DNA of 64,000 bases from Flavobacterium sp. (lineage in GTDB: Bacteria; Bacteroidota; Bacteroidia; Flavobacteriales; Flavobacteriaceae), in the NCBI RefSeq assembly GCF_027482425.1, contig NZ_JAIXWA010000029.1, positions 1 to 64,000 on the forward strand, read 5' to 3'. Of the stretch, positions 39,693 to 48,012 are shown piece after piece. The translations under genes were made by a program, and so were the position numbers. Position 1 is the first letter of the stretch; the number at the start of each line of letters is the position of its first letter. The notes beneath the pieces are model-generated. The model was not told the origin of the DNA, ran no database searches, and saw only the letters and a program-made list of their open reading frames with translations.

Positions 39693-41087
39693 ATGAAAAA
39701 AATATTATTATCACTGCTGATGGGATGGGGATGTATCTCCTCAGCGCAAACCATTGCCTTACAAACCTATGTTACCGGACTTAATAGTGCGGTTGAAATT
39801 ACACATTGTGGGGATAACCGATTATTTGTGGTACAACAAGGAGGCTTGATTCGTATTATTCAAAACAATGCGCTACTGACAACGCCTTTTTTAAACATTT
39901 CGTCTTTGACAACTAGTTCGGGCGAGCAAGGTTTACTCGGACTTGCTTTTCACCCAAACTATGCAACAAATGGTCAGTTTTTTATTAATTATACCAATCT
40001 TTCGGGGGATACAGTTATTGCACGCTATACCGTGAGCAGTACTAACCCCAATGTGGCCAATCCCACGGGGACTGTTTTATTGACTATTGATCAACCGTAC
40101 AACAATCATAATGGCGGAACCTTAAAGTTTGGTCCTGACGGCTATCTCTATATTGGTATGGGTGACGGCGGTAGTGGTGGCGATCCCCAAAATTTTGCAC
40201 AAAACATGACCGTTAATTTAGCCAATCCTTCTCGCGTATTTCTGGGAAAAATGTTACGACTCGATGTAAATACTACTTCGGGTTCGTTAAACTATGGTTA
40301 CCCTCCAACAAACCCCTATATCAATGAATCCGGCAAAAAAGAAATTTGGGCCTTAGGATTACGTAATCCTTGGAAATTTTCCTTCAACCGATTAAATGGC
40401 GATTTATGGATAGCCGATGTGGGGCAAGATGTTATGGAAGAAATCAACCGTGTGCAAGCACCTTTACCCAATACAGGTTTGAATTTTGGCTGGAAATGCT
40501 TTGAAGGAACTTCTGTATTTTCTACCTGTACCAATACCTCGGGAATGATTGCCCCTTTTGCTGAATACAGTCATGCAGCCACAGGGGGTTGTTCTATTAC
40601 GGGTGGTTATGTATACACGGGAACATTATATCCCAATATGTTGAATAAATATTATTTTGCCGATTTATGTCAAAATCGTATGGGGATTCTCAATATTGCA
40701 ACAGGCGCTATTACGTATACGCCATATTTCAATGGCAATAACTTCTTTACCTCTTTTGGCGAAGATGTCAATGGTGAATTATATATTACAGGAGGATCGT
40801 CGTTGTTCCGCATTACGGATACTTCGATGGGCTCGCAGAATTTTGCAGCTTTAGGTCTTTCTGTGGCGCCAAATCCTTCGCACGGAATGGTTGTGTTGAA
40901 TAATCCAAAACAATATGCGATTCAAGCTTTAACGCTTTTGGATGTTTCTGGGAAAATTATTCAAACGATTCAACCCGAGCAAAGCACACTTCAATCGATC
41001 GACATCAGCAACTTATCGCCTGGACTCTATTTCTTGCAACTAGAAAAAGATGGTATACGGTATACAGAGAAAATCATTCGCGAATAA
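39693..41087 (+). CDS. Secreted PQQ-type sugar dehydrogenase-like beta-propeller with T9SS signal
   Basis: A 464-residue protein from an ATG at 39693 (signal MKKILLSLLMGWGCISSAQ). The six-bladed glucose/sorbosone dehydrogenase fold is shown by GLLGLAFHPNYATNGQFFINY, NHNGGTLKFGPDGYLYIGMGDGG, EIWALGLRNPWKFSF, DVGQDVMEEIN and GGYVYTG. The last ~75 residues (VAPNPSHGMVVLNN...LLDVSGKIIQ...GLYFLQLE...TEKIIRE) are a type A T9SS sorting signal, so it is exported to the surface or medium. It probably oxidises sugars or aldoses with PQQ; the substrate is not predictable. Confidence 0.88.
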   Translation: MKKILLSLLMGWGCISSAQTIALQTYVTGLNSAVEITHCGDNRLFVVQQGGLIRIIQNNALLTTPFLNISSLTTSSGEQGLLGLAFHPNYATNGQFFINYTNLSGDTVIARYTVSSTNPNVANPTGTVLLTIDQPYNNHNGGTLKFGPDGYLYIGMGDGGSGGDPQNFAQNMTVNLANPSRVFLGKMLRLDVNTTSGSLNYGYPPTNPYINESGKKEIWALGLRNPWKFSFNRLNGDLWIADVGQDVMEEINRVQAPLPNTGLNFGWKCFEGTSVFSTCTNTSGMIAPFAEYSHAATGGCSITGGYVYTGTLYPNMLNKYYFADLCQNRMGILNIATGAITYTPYFNGNNFFTSFGEDVNGELYITGGSSLFRITDTSMGSQNFAALGLSVAPNPSHGMVVLNNPKQYAIQALTLLDVSGKIIQTIQPEQSTLQSIDISNLSPGLYFLQLEKDGIRYTEKIIRE

Positions 41088-41092
41088 AAATC

Positions 41093-41122
41093 AAAAAGCC
41101 CTTTTCAATAAGGGCTTTTTTT
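41093..41122. terminator. Bidirectional terminator, sugar dehydrogenase / olsF
   Basis: AAAAAGCCCTT / AAGGGCTTTTT hairpin with flanking A and T runs between two convergent genes. Confidence 0.88.
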
Positions 41123-41136
41123 ATACAATTTGGGGA

Positions 41137-42933
41137 CTATCGTTCCCCCATTTTTCGTTCGAGTTCCGCTTGGAATTCCTCCATCACGGGTTTGACCGTA
41201 CTCTCTGGCAAATCGGCGATACGAATATACATCAACCCATCTACGGCGTTATTAAACAGCGGATCGACATTAAACGCAATCACGCGGGCATTTTGCTTGA
41301 TGTATTTTTTGATTAAAACGGGTAAGCGCAAATTCCCAGGTTCGATTTCATCAATGATTTTATCAAATTTATTCAAGTCGGCTTCCGCTTCATTGAAGAC
41401 AAAATCCTTATCGGCATCTTTCAATTTGACCTTATACTCCATTTTGGGATGAATGTATTGCGCCACATACGGATCGTAATAGTGGGACTTCATAAACTCA
41501 ATCATCAACGACTTCGAGAATTCGGTAAACTGATTACTGATACTCACCCCGCCGATCAAATATCTATGCTCGGGGTGACGCAAAGTAGTATGCACAATCC
41601 CTTTCCACAATAAAAATAAAGGCATCGGCTTTTGTTGGTACTCTTTGATGATAAACGCGCGGCCCATTTCGATTGATTGGGTCATCATTGGATACAATTC
41701 GGGCTCAAAGCGAAACAAATCGTTTAAGTAAAACCCATCGATGCCGTATTGTGGAAATATTTCACTTCCCAATCCCATTCGGTAGGCTCCAGCAATGCGC
41801 TGGGTTTCTTCATCCCACAAAAACATATGCTGGTAATACTTGTCAAATTTATCTAAGTCCAAGGATTCATTGGTTCCTTCTCCCACCTCACGGAAAGTAA
41901 TCTCGCGAAGGCGCCCGATTTCATGAAGGATATTAGGAATCTTATCGGCTGACACCAAAAAGACTTCATAGTTTTTGCTTTGAAGCAAACGGTAATCGCC
42001 ACGACGCACCTCGTCAATTTCAGCCAAAATTTTATCGTGGTTCGCTGGATGCGCAATTTGCTTGACATTCTTGGCAGGCTTCAAGGCATGCAAGGATTGA
42101 AACTTGCTTTCGTCGTCAAAAGAATTGGCCAACATATAGGTTTTTCGGCGTAAAAACTCGGAATATTCTTCTATTGTCCCATGTTCGTTTTGCTCGGCTA
42201 CAGGAATGGGTTTCCCGATACGAACTTTAATCACACGTCCTTTTTGCGTAAGTAGTTCCGAAGGCAATTTGGCGGTTCGTAAGGTGTCACTAATTTTGGA
42301 AAGTAAATAGAATAACTTACTGTTTTGTGCATGAAAATAAATAGGAACCACAGGCACTTGGGCTTTTCGAATGACTTTAATCGCGCCTTCCTCCCATTCT
42401 TTATCGACCACTAATTTCCCGTCTTTGTAGGTTGAAACTTCCCCTGCGGGAAACATTCCCAACGGTTTTCCATCGCTTAAATGGCGTAGCGTTTCTTTGA
42501 TTCCCACCACACTCGACTTGGCATCTTTATGATTTTCAAACGGATTCACCGGCATAATGTAGGGTTTCATCGGTTCGATACGGTGCAATAAAAAGTTGGC
42601 TATGATTTTGAAATTAGGTTCACGCTCCAGCATGAGTTTCAACAACAAAATACCGTCAATCCCCCCCAGTGGGTGGTTGGAAATGGTTATGTAAGCGCCG
42701 TCTTTGGGCAATCGCTTTAAATCTTCTTCGGGAATTTCAAATTTGATTTCAAACTCATCCAAAATCGCATTTAAAAAATCAAGCTCACTTAAATGTTTAT
42801 TGCGATCGTAGATTTTATTTAGTGTAGAAATTTTCAAAACTTTCATCAACAACCATCCTGCAAATGTCCCTAATACTCCGTATTTGTCGGCATTAATTGC
42901 TTTGGCTACTTCTTTCGCTGTAACTAAACCCAT
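41137..42933 (-). CDS. olsF: Bifunctional ornithine-lipid synthase-like acyltransferase (OlsF type)
   Basis: A 598-residue fusion. The N-terminal PlsC-like acyltransferase has SNHPLGGIDG (His87, Asp93) and GMFPAGEVST (about 159-168). The C-terminal part, from about 300, is a GNAT-fold N-acyltransferase (ITFREVGEG, LFLWDEETQRIAGAYRMG, YLNDLFRFEPELYP, IEMGRAFI). This arrangement is that of OlsF, which makes ornithine or glycine/lysine lipids and is known from Serratia and Flavobacterium johnsoniae. The two domains would do the O- and N-acylation. The hydrophobic stretch near 24-36 suggests membrane association. Confidence 0.82.
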   Translation of the reverse strand: MGLVTAKEVAKAINADKYGVLGTFAGWLLMKVLKISTLNKIYDRNKHLSELDFLNAILDEFEIKFEIPEEDLKRLPKDGAYITISNHPLGGIDGILLLKLMLEREPNFKIIANFLLHRIEPMKPYIMPVNPFENHKDAKSSVVGIKETLRHLSDGKPLGMFPAGEVSTYKDGKLVVDKEWEEGAIKVIRKAQVPVVPIYFHAQNSKLFYLLSKISDTLRTAKLPSELLTQKGRVIKVRIGKPIPVAEQNEHGTIEEYSEFLRRKTYMLANSFDDESKFQSLHALKPAKNVKQIAHPANHDKILAEIDEVRRGDYRLLQSKNYEVFLVSADKIPNILHEIGRLREITFREVGEGTNESLDLDKFDKYYQHMFLWDEETQRIAGAYRMGLGSEIFPQYGIDGFYLNDLFRFEPELYPMMTQSIEMGRAFIIKEYQQKPMPLFLLWKGIVHTTLRHPEHRYLIGGVSISNQFTEFSKSLMIEFMKSHYYDPYVAQYIHPKMEYKVKLKDADKDFVFNEAEADLNKFDKIIDEIEPGNLRLPVLIKKYIKQNARVIAFNVDPLFNNAVDGLMYIRIADLPESTVKPVMEEFQAELERKMGER

Positions 42934-42967
42934 GGAGTTGTTTTATTGTATCTGTTTTGTAAAAAAA

Positions 42968-42975
42968 CAAAGATA
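42968..42975 (-). promoter_or_regulatory. -7 box of olsF
   Basis: TATCTTTG on the minus strand, 34 bases before the ATG; no good -33 element. Confidence 0.45.
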
Positions 42976-43080
42976 ACAATTCTTCGGAATCCCCATTTTA
43001 AAAAATCCCCTTTTCCCCAAAAAGGTTAAACATTTATCATAATTTTTCCACATCCCTTAAAAGAGTTTCCTTGAATTGTC

Positions 43081-43088
43081 TATTTTTG
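43081..43088 (+). promoter_or_regulatory. -7 box of xth
   Basis: TATTTTTG, 48 bases before the ATG of the exonuclease gene; no clear -33 TTG. Confidence 0.4.
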
Positions 43089-43136
43089 AACAAAGTACAA
43101 AAGGAACGACTTTCCTAATCGATTTTTGACCCATTC

Positions 43137-43913
43137 ATGAAAATTATTTCTTACAACGTCAACGGAATTCGAGCAGCAATCACCAAAGGATTTCTTGATT
43201 GGTTGCAACACGCCAACCCTGATGTGATTTGCCTTCAGGAGATCAAAGCTACTGAAGATCAAATTCCAATCGATGCCATTACAGCGGCAGGTTATCCGTA
43301 TCAATACTATTTTCCAGCACAAAAAAAGGGATATAGTGGGGTAGCAATTTTATCCAAAATCAAACCCGATACAGTTGTATATGGAACAGGCATTGCCCAC
43401 ATGGATTTTGAGGGAAGAAACCTTCGTGCCGATTTTGGCGATCTTTCGGTGATGAGCTTGTATTTGCCCTCGGGAACCAATAGCGAACGTTTGGGCCAAA
43501 AGTTCAAATACATGGACGATTTTCAAACCTATATCAATACGCTCAAACAAACTATTCCCAATTTAGTGATTGGCGGTGATTACAACATTTGTCACCAAGC
43601 CATTGATATCCATGATCCCATTCGAAATGCAACCGTTTCTGGATTTTTACCCGAAGAACGGGCTTGGCTAGATGCCTTTATGAAATCGGGATTTATCGAT
43701 AGTTTCCGCCATTTCAACAAAGAACCTCATCAATACAGTTGGTGGAGTTACCGCGCCAACGCCCGTAATAACAACAAAGGATGGCGAATTGACTATCACT
43801 TGGTGAGTGAACCGCTGCGTGATCGTTTAATACGTGCGGTCATATTACCCGAAGCCAAACACTCGGACCACTGTCCCATTGTTGTCGAAATTGAACACAA
43901 ACAAACTCCATAA
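43137..43913 (+). CDS. xth: Exodeoxyribonuclease III / AP endonuclease
   Basis: Base-excision repair enzyme that cuts at abasic sites and has 3'-5' exonuclease and 3'-phosphatase activity. The 258 residues show the metal and catalytic blocks ISYNVNGIRA (3-12), CLQEIKA (Glu), GYSGVAILS, GGDYNICH (Asp, Asn), WWSYRANARNNNKGWRIDY and SDHCPIV (Asp-His). Length is typical. It is divergent from olsF. Confidence 0.95.
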   Translation: MKIISYNVNGIRAAITKGFLDWLQHANPDVICLQEIKATEDQIPIDAITAAGYPYQYYFPAQKKGYSGVAILSKIKPDTVVYGTGIAHMDFEGRNLRADFGDLSVMSLYLPSGTNSERLGQKFKYMDDFQTYINTLKQTIPNLVIGGDYNICHQAIDIHDPIRNATVSGFLPEERAWLDAFMKSGFIDSFRHFNKEPHQYSWWSYRANARNNNKGWRIDYHLVSEPLRDRLIRAVILPEAKHSDHCPIVVEIEHKQTP

Positions 43914-43923
43914 ATAAATGATT

Positions 43924-44889
43924 ATGATAAAAAAAGTGTTTTTAGGTTTTACCTTAGTTGCCTTAACTACCTCTTGTGTCTCTAAGAAAATTTACAACGA
44001 ATTAGAGAGCAAATATGCCGATTTGAAAAAAGAAAATCGTCAGATTTCAGATGAGAATGAAAAGTTACAAAAAGCAAAAGGGCAATTAGAAACCGACGCG
44101 GCCAAACTGAAAGCAGAGTATGACAAACTTAAAGCGGATCGTGATAAACTACAAAGCGAACTCAGTGCCTCTGAAAAAAGCCTAAAGAATTTACAAGCGG
44201 CTTATTCGGCTTTAGAAAAAGACAGCAATGAGGCATTGAGTAACAATATCAATAAAAACAGAGAGCTATTGGCGCAGTTGGAAGCGAAGGAGAAAGCCAT
44301 GGCTGCCGAGCAAGAACGTTTAAATAAATTACGGGCTGAATTGGAAGCAAGCTCCAAACGACTCAATGAATTGGAGGCTTACATTGCGGCCAAAGATGCC
44401 AATATGAAACGCTTGAAAGACAACCTCTCCCGCGCCTTAAATGCCTTTGAGGGAAAAGGGTTAACTATTGAACAGAAAAACGGTAAAGTATATGTGTCCA
44501 TGGAAAACAAATTGTTGTTCCAAACGGGAAGCTGGGCCGTAGGGGTTGAAGGAAAAAAAGCTGTGGTTGAGCTAGGTAAAGTTTTAGCACAAAACCCTGA
44601 AATTTCGGTATTGATTGAAGGACATACGGATGATGATAAAATTTTGGGTAATCTCGGTGGCGGCATTGAAAACAACTGGGATTTATCGACCAAACGTGCT
44701 ACAGCGATTGTAAATATTCTTTCGGAAAATAAGGACATTAACCGTCAAAATCTAACCGCTGCCGGTCGAGGTGAGTATGCGCCTTTGCAACCTAATACCA
44801 CCGCTGAAGGGAAAGCGAAAAACCGACGCATTGAAATCATCCTGACCCCAAAATTGGATGAAATCTCTAAAATGTTGGAAGAATTATAA
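43924..44889 (+). CDS. OmpA-family lipoprotein with long coiled coil
   Basis: A 321-residue lipoprotein (MIKKVFLGFTLVALTTSC; an ATG two codons earlier is equally possible). A charged coiled coil spans about residues 25-165. An OmpA-type peptidoglycan-binding domain follows (FQTGSWAVGVEGKKAVVELG, LIEGHTDDDKI, RATAIVNIL, GRGEYAPLQPN, KNRRIEIILTPK). It would tether the outer membrane to peptidoglycan. Four bases after xth, with no obvious functional link. Confidence 0.9.
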   Translation: MIKKVFLGFTLVALTTSCVSKKIYNELESKYADLKKENRQISDENEKLQKAKGQLETDAAKLKAEYDKLKADRDKLQSELSASEKSLKNLQAAYSALEKDSNEALSNNINKNRELLAQLEAKEKAMAAEQERLNKLRAELEASSKRLNELEAYIAAKDANMKRLKDNLSRALNAFEGKGLTIEQKNGKVYVSMENKLLFQTGSWAVGVEGKKAVVELGKVLAQNPEISVLIEGHTDDDKILGNLGGGIENNWDLSTKRATAIVNILSENKDINRQNLTAAGRGEYAPLQPNTTAEGKAKNRRIEIILTPKLDEISKMLEEL

Positions 44890-44895
44890 TCCCCC

Positions 44896-45939
44896 ATGAT
44901 GACCTACACCCAACTACCCCATACCGATTTACATGTTAGTACTGTTTGCCTCGGCACCATGACGTTTGGCAATCAAAATACCGAAACCGAAGCCCACGAT
45001 CAGTTGGATTACGCTATCGCACATGGGATTAATTTTATCGATACGGCAGAAATGTATCCCATCGGTGGAAATGCGGAAATTTTTGGAAGTACGGAACGAT
45101 TTATTGGGACATGGATTAAGAAAATTGGAGCGAATGAACGCGAAAAATTAGTGTTGGCGACCAAAATTGCCGGACCCAATCGCGGGATGGAATACATTCG
45201 TCAACCCTTGGATTTTTCCAAAAAGAGTTTGCATGAGGCAGTTGATTTAAGTTTGAAAAACCTCCAAACCGATTATATTGATTTGTACCAAATGCATTGG
45301 CCTGAACGTGTGATGAACATGTTTGGGAAACGGGGTTTAACAGAGTTTGACCTCCAATGGCAAGACAATATTTGGGAAGTATTGCAGGTTTTTGATGGAT
45401 TGATTAAAGAAGGGAAGATCAAGCATATCGGTGTTTCGAATGAAAACCCATTTGGAGTGATGCGTTTTTTACAAGAAAGTGAGCGCCATGGATTACCTCG
45501 TATTGTGAGCATCCAGAATCCCTATTCTTTATTGAATCGTTTGTTTGAAGTAGGGTTGAGCGAATTATGCTACCGTCAAGGGGTGGGCTTATTGGCCTAT
45601 TCACCCTTGGCTTTCGGATTTTTATCAGGGAAATATTTAAACGGCTATCCCGAAAATTCACGAATGAAGTTGTTTCCCAATTTCACGCGCTACACCAACG
45701 AAAACTGTTTTACGGCAACACGTTTGTATAAAGAATTAGCCGAAGCACACGGACTGACTTTAGTTCAAATGGCGGAAGCGTTTGTACACCGACAATCCTT
45801 TGTAACTTCAACGATTGTTGGGGCTACAAGTTTAACCCAGTTAAAGGAAAATCTTGATGCTTTTTCGGTCGAACTCACTGATGATGTTTTAACAGGCATT
45901 CAGAAAATACAAGAATTACATCCGAATCCCGCACCTTGA
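44896..45939 (+). CDS. Aldo/keto reductase, Tas-like
   Basis: A 347-residue NADPH-dependent oxidoreductase with the AKR tetrad D49 and Y54 (FIDTAEMY), Lys in LVLATKIAG and His in YQMHWPER. The SNENPFGVMRFL and LAYSPLAFGFLSGKY blocks and the C-terminal STIVGATSLTQLKENL complete the fold. Length and sequence are close to E. coli Tas. An ATG one codon downstream is also possible. Substrate unknown. Confidence 0.9.
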   Translation: MMTYTQLPHTDLHVSTVCLGTMTFGNQNTETEAHDQLDYAIAHGINFIDTAEMYPIGGNAEIFGSTERFIGTWIKKIGANEREKLVLATKIAGPNRGMEYIRQPLDFSKKSLHEAVDLSLKNLQTDYIDLYQMHWPERVMNMFGKRGLTEFDLQWQDNIWEVLQVFDGLIKEGKIKHIGVSNENPFGVMRFLQESERHGLPRIVSIQNPYSLLNRLFEVGLSELCYRQGVGLLAYSPLAFGFLSGKYLNGYPENSRMKLFPNFTRYTNENCFTATRLYKELAEAHGLTLVQMAEAFVHRQSFVTSTIVGATSLTQLKENLDAFSVELTDDVLTGIQKIQELHPNPAP

Positions 45940-45941
45940 AT

Positions 45942-45976
45942 AAAAAAACCTGACCAAAAAAATCAGGTTTTTTTTT
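45942..45976. terminator. Bidirectional terminator, aldo/keto reductase / M48 protease
   Basis: AAAACCTGA / TCAGGTTTT hairpin flanked by A and T runs. The T-run overlaps the stop codon of the convergent protease gene. Confidence 0.85.
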
Positions 45977-46775
45977 AATGATTTTCTTCTATATGAAGTT
46001 TGAATGCCTCCCAATCGTTGGGTTTAAGCACCTGGCGATTACCTAGTTTTTTTCCTTTCACATAATCGAGGATGTAGGCGGCACGATCTTCCGACTCGGG
46101 GTGGGTTGAGATCCAACCAAAACCGTCGGGAAGGGAGCGTTCTTGGGCTAACTGGTACATAAAATCAGCCAGAGGCTGTGGATTAATCTTCGCTTTGATC
46201 ATATAATCAACCGCGGTCAAATCGGCTTCTTTTTCCAAAGCGCGATCATAGGCAGTAGAGGACAAGGTTTTGATGATTTCGCGAATGAGCGCTCCATTAT
46301 TACCCGAGGCACCGAGCAATACTGTCAATCCAACTTCTTTCGACAACTTTTGCATTACGTGATTCTTACGAATATGAGCCACTTCATGCGCCAATACGCC
46401 TTGCACCGACTCTTGTTTGGTACAGGCTTTGATCAAACCGGTGTACACCACCAAATGGTTGTTGGGCATGGCAAATGCATTCACAGCATCGTTTTCGATA
46501 AAATGCAAAAGAATGGAATCTTTAGGAATGTCGTTGGCTTCCAATAAAGGTTGCATCAATGAATCCAGCGTTTTTTGTAGCGTATCGTTATGAATGATAA
46601 CTTCGGTTTCTTCGACCTGTTCCCAAAGTAAGTCTCCCAACTTTGACGCGGTATTCAATTGCGTTTGACGAATATTAAAAACCTTGACAAAATCGATTTG
46701 TCGCAAGCCAAAAAAGAGGCCAAAAAAGAGGGCGAGTAATAATACGCCTTGTAAAATAACTTTATTTTGTGCCAT
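45975..46775 (-). CDS. M48 family zinc metalloprotease, membrane-anchored
   Basis: A 266-residue protein with one N-terminal membrane helix (ILQGVLLLALFFGLFFGL). The M48 active site is HEVAH at 130-134, with the third ligand in LEKEADLTAVDYM. The C-terminal WISTHPESEDRAAYIL is typical of the BepA/LoiP group. Faces the periplasm and probably handles protein quality control. It is the last gene of a TM2 - DUF2752 - membrane protein - M48 cluster and overlaps the previous gene by 14 bases. Confidence 0.9.
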   Translation of the reverse strand: MAQNKVILQGVLLLALFFGLFFGLRQIDFVKVFNIRQTQLNTASKLGDLLWEQVEETEVIIHNDTLQKTLDSLMQPLLEANDIPKDSILLHFIENDAVNAFAMPNNHLVVYTGLIKACTKQESVQGVLAHEVAHIRKNHVMQKLSKEVGLTVLLGASGNNGALIREIIKTLSSTAYDRALEKEADLTAVDYMIKAKINPQPLADFMYQLAQERSLPDGFGWISTHPESEDRAAYILDYVKGKKLGNRQVLKPNDWEAFKLHIEENH

Positions 46776-47205
46776 CGGGTCTACAGATTAAATTGGTTAA
46801 TGGGCCAAAAAACCACAATTCGATATGCTTTCCTTTTCGGGTGTTGACCGCCAAATAAATAGTTGAAATAAACTCGGTGATGTTAAAAATAATTACCGTA
46901 AATAAATACGCAAAATAGGTACTACTCACCGGATGATTATAAAAAATAATATTGATGGTCCACCAGAACCCAAAGCTATTCATACACAATAACGCCGCTT
47001 GCGAAAATAACGCTTGCGTACAATGCCACCGCACATAATAGGTGCCTTTTCGATTGGCAATGTAAAAGAAAAATGTGGCAATTAAATTAATGATCGGCAG
47101 CGGTAATCCGGCGACCAAAGCCACCAGAGACATCAAATAACTATTGGAAGCCTTTTCAGCCTCGTGCTCAGAAGGTTTGTAGGGAAATTGAACAGTTTGT
47201 ATCAT
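46762..47205 (-). CDS. Small multi-pass membrane protein (DUF4870-like)
   Basis: A 147-residue protein with about three or four membrane segments (SLVALVAGLPLPIINLIATFFFYI, ALFSQAALLCMNSFGFWWTINIIF, FAYLFTVIIFNITEFISTIYL). It resembles DUF4870 proteins in the RWHCTQALF block near the second helix. Overlaps both neighbours, so translation is probably coupled. Function unknown. Confidence 0.65.
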   Translation of the reverse strand: MIQTVQFPYKPSEHEAEKASNSYLMSLVALVAGLPLPIINLIATFFFYIANRKGTYYVRWHCTQALFSQAALLCMNSFGFWWTINIIFYNHPVSSTYFAYLFTVIIFNITEFISTIYLAVNTRKGKHIELWFFGPLTNLICRPDGTK

Positions 47206-47606
47206 AATGCTTTATAAATATTCCACATCCACAAGGCAAAAATAAAGCCAATACTCAAAAGCATCGGTATACGCTGGGTAAAAAAAGCCTCTATTTTGCC
47301 ATAAAAAATAAAAAAATCAGTCTTTCGGGTAATCATGTCACGGAGCACCCAAATTGGAACAGTAAGGATGACCAAAGCCATCACATAGCCTAAAGGATTA
47401 TAGTAAATAGCTTCCGCAAAATTACTGTGAAACAAGGCTATTATCGACCGGGTTGTCCCACATGACGGACACGGATAACCCGAAATGTTCTTAAAAACAC
47501 AAACGTGTATAGGGGCATCCGAAGGGCCAAAAAGGGCATATACTAGGTACAAAAAACCCGAAACGGAGAGCAGCAACACCCATGTGTATAGCCGGTTTCG
47601 GGTCAT
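47202..47606 (-). CDS. DUF2752 membrane protein
   Basis: A 134-residue protein with three predicted membrane segments and the DUF2752 signature CPSCGTTRSIIALFHSNF followed by NPLGYVMALVI. Function unknown. It overlaps the next gene by four bases and sits beside a TM2 protein, a pairing I recognise as frequent in this phylum. Confidence 0.85.
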   Translation of the reverse strand: MTRNRLYTWVLLLSVSGFLYLVYALFGPSDAPIHVCVFKNISGYPCPSCGTTRSIIALFHSNFAEAIYYNPLGYVMALVILTVPIWVLRDMITRKTDFFIFYGKIEAFFTQRIPMLLSIGFIFALWMWNIYKAL

Positions 47607-47622
47607 AACTTTTCAGTACGTA

Positions 47623-47961
47623 TTAATAAATCGCGTTTTGGAAATTTTCCATGTTTTTCTCACGAGTAACTCCCATGATCAAAAACCAGTCTACGATATT
47701 CCAAATGCCTAATCCACCACAAGTAAGTAATTTTGCAATCCCTAAACCAGTATCGCCTACATAAAAGCGATCGATTCCTAATCCACCTGCCAACAAAGAA
47801 ATAATTAAACTGGTGGTTGGGTCTTTATATTGTGTGGTTTGCACCATTCCCCATTTTGCTTCATCCAAACTTAACAAACGCTCGCGAATGGCGGGTAAGT
47901 GATGGGCTTCAAAGAATTTTGAATTGGCCATCATGAACATGTCTACTTTTTGTGAATCCAT
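47623..47961 (-). CDS. TM2 domain protein
   Basis: A 112-residue protein with a C-terminal TM2 hairpin: two membrane helices with GGLGIDRFYVGD between them (SLIISLLAGGLGIDRFY, LTCGGLGIWNIVDWFLI). The N-terminal half is soluble (MDSQKVDMFMMANSKFFE). First gene of the four-gene membrane cluster. Function unknown. Confidence 0.85.
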   Translation of the reverse strand: MDSQKVDMFMMANSKFFEAHHLPAIRERLLSLDEAKWGMVQTTQYKDPTTSLIISLLAGGLGIDRFYVGDTGLGIAKLLTCGGLGIWNIVDWFLIMGVTREKNMENFQNAIY

Positions 47962-48012
47962 AATTTTTGTTTTTTTGTTGATTAGATTTTGAATTATTGG
48001 TTTTAAAAATAA

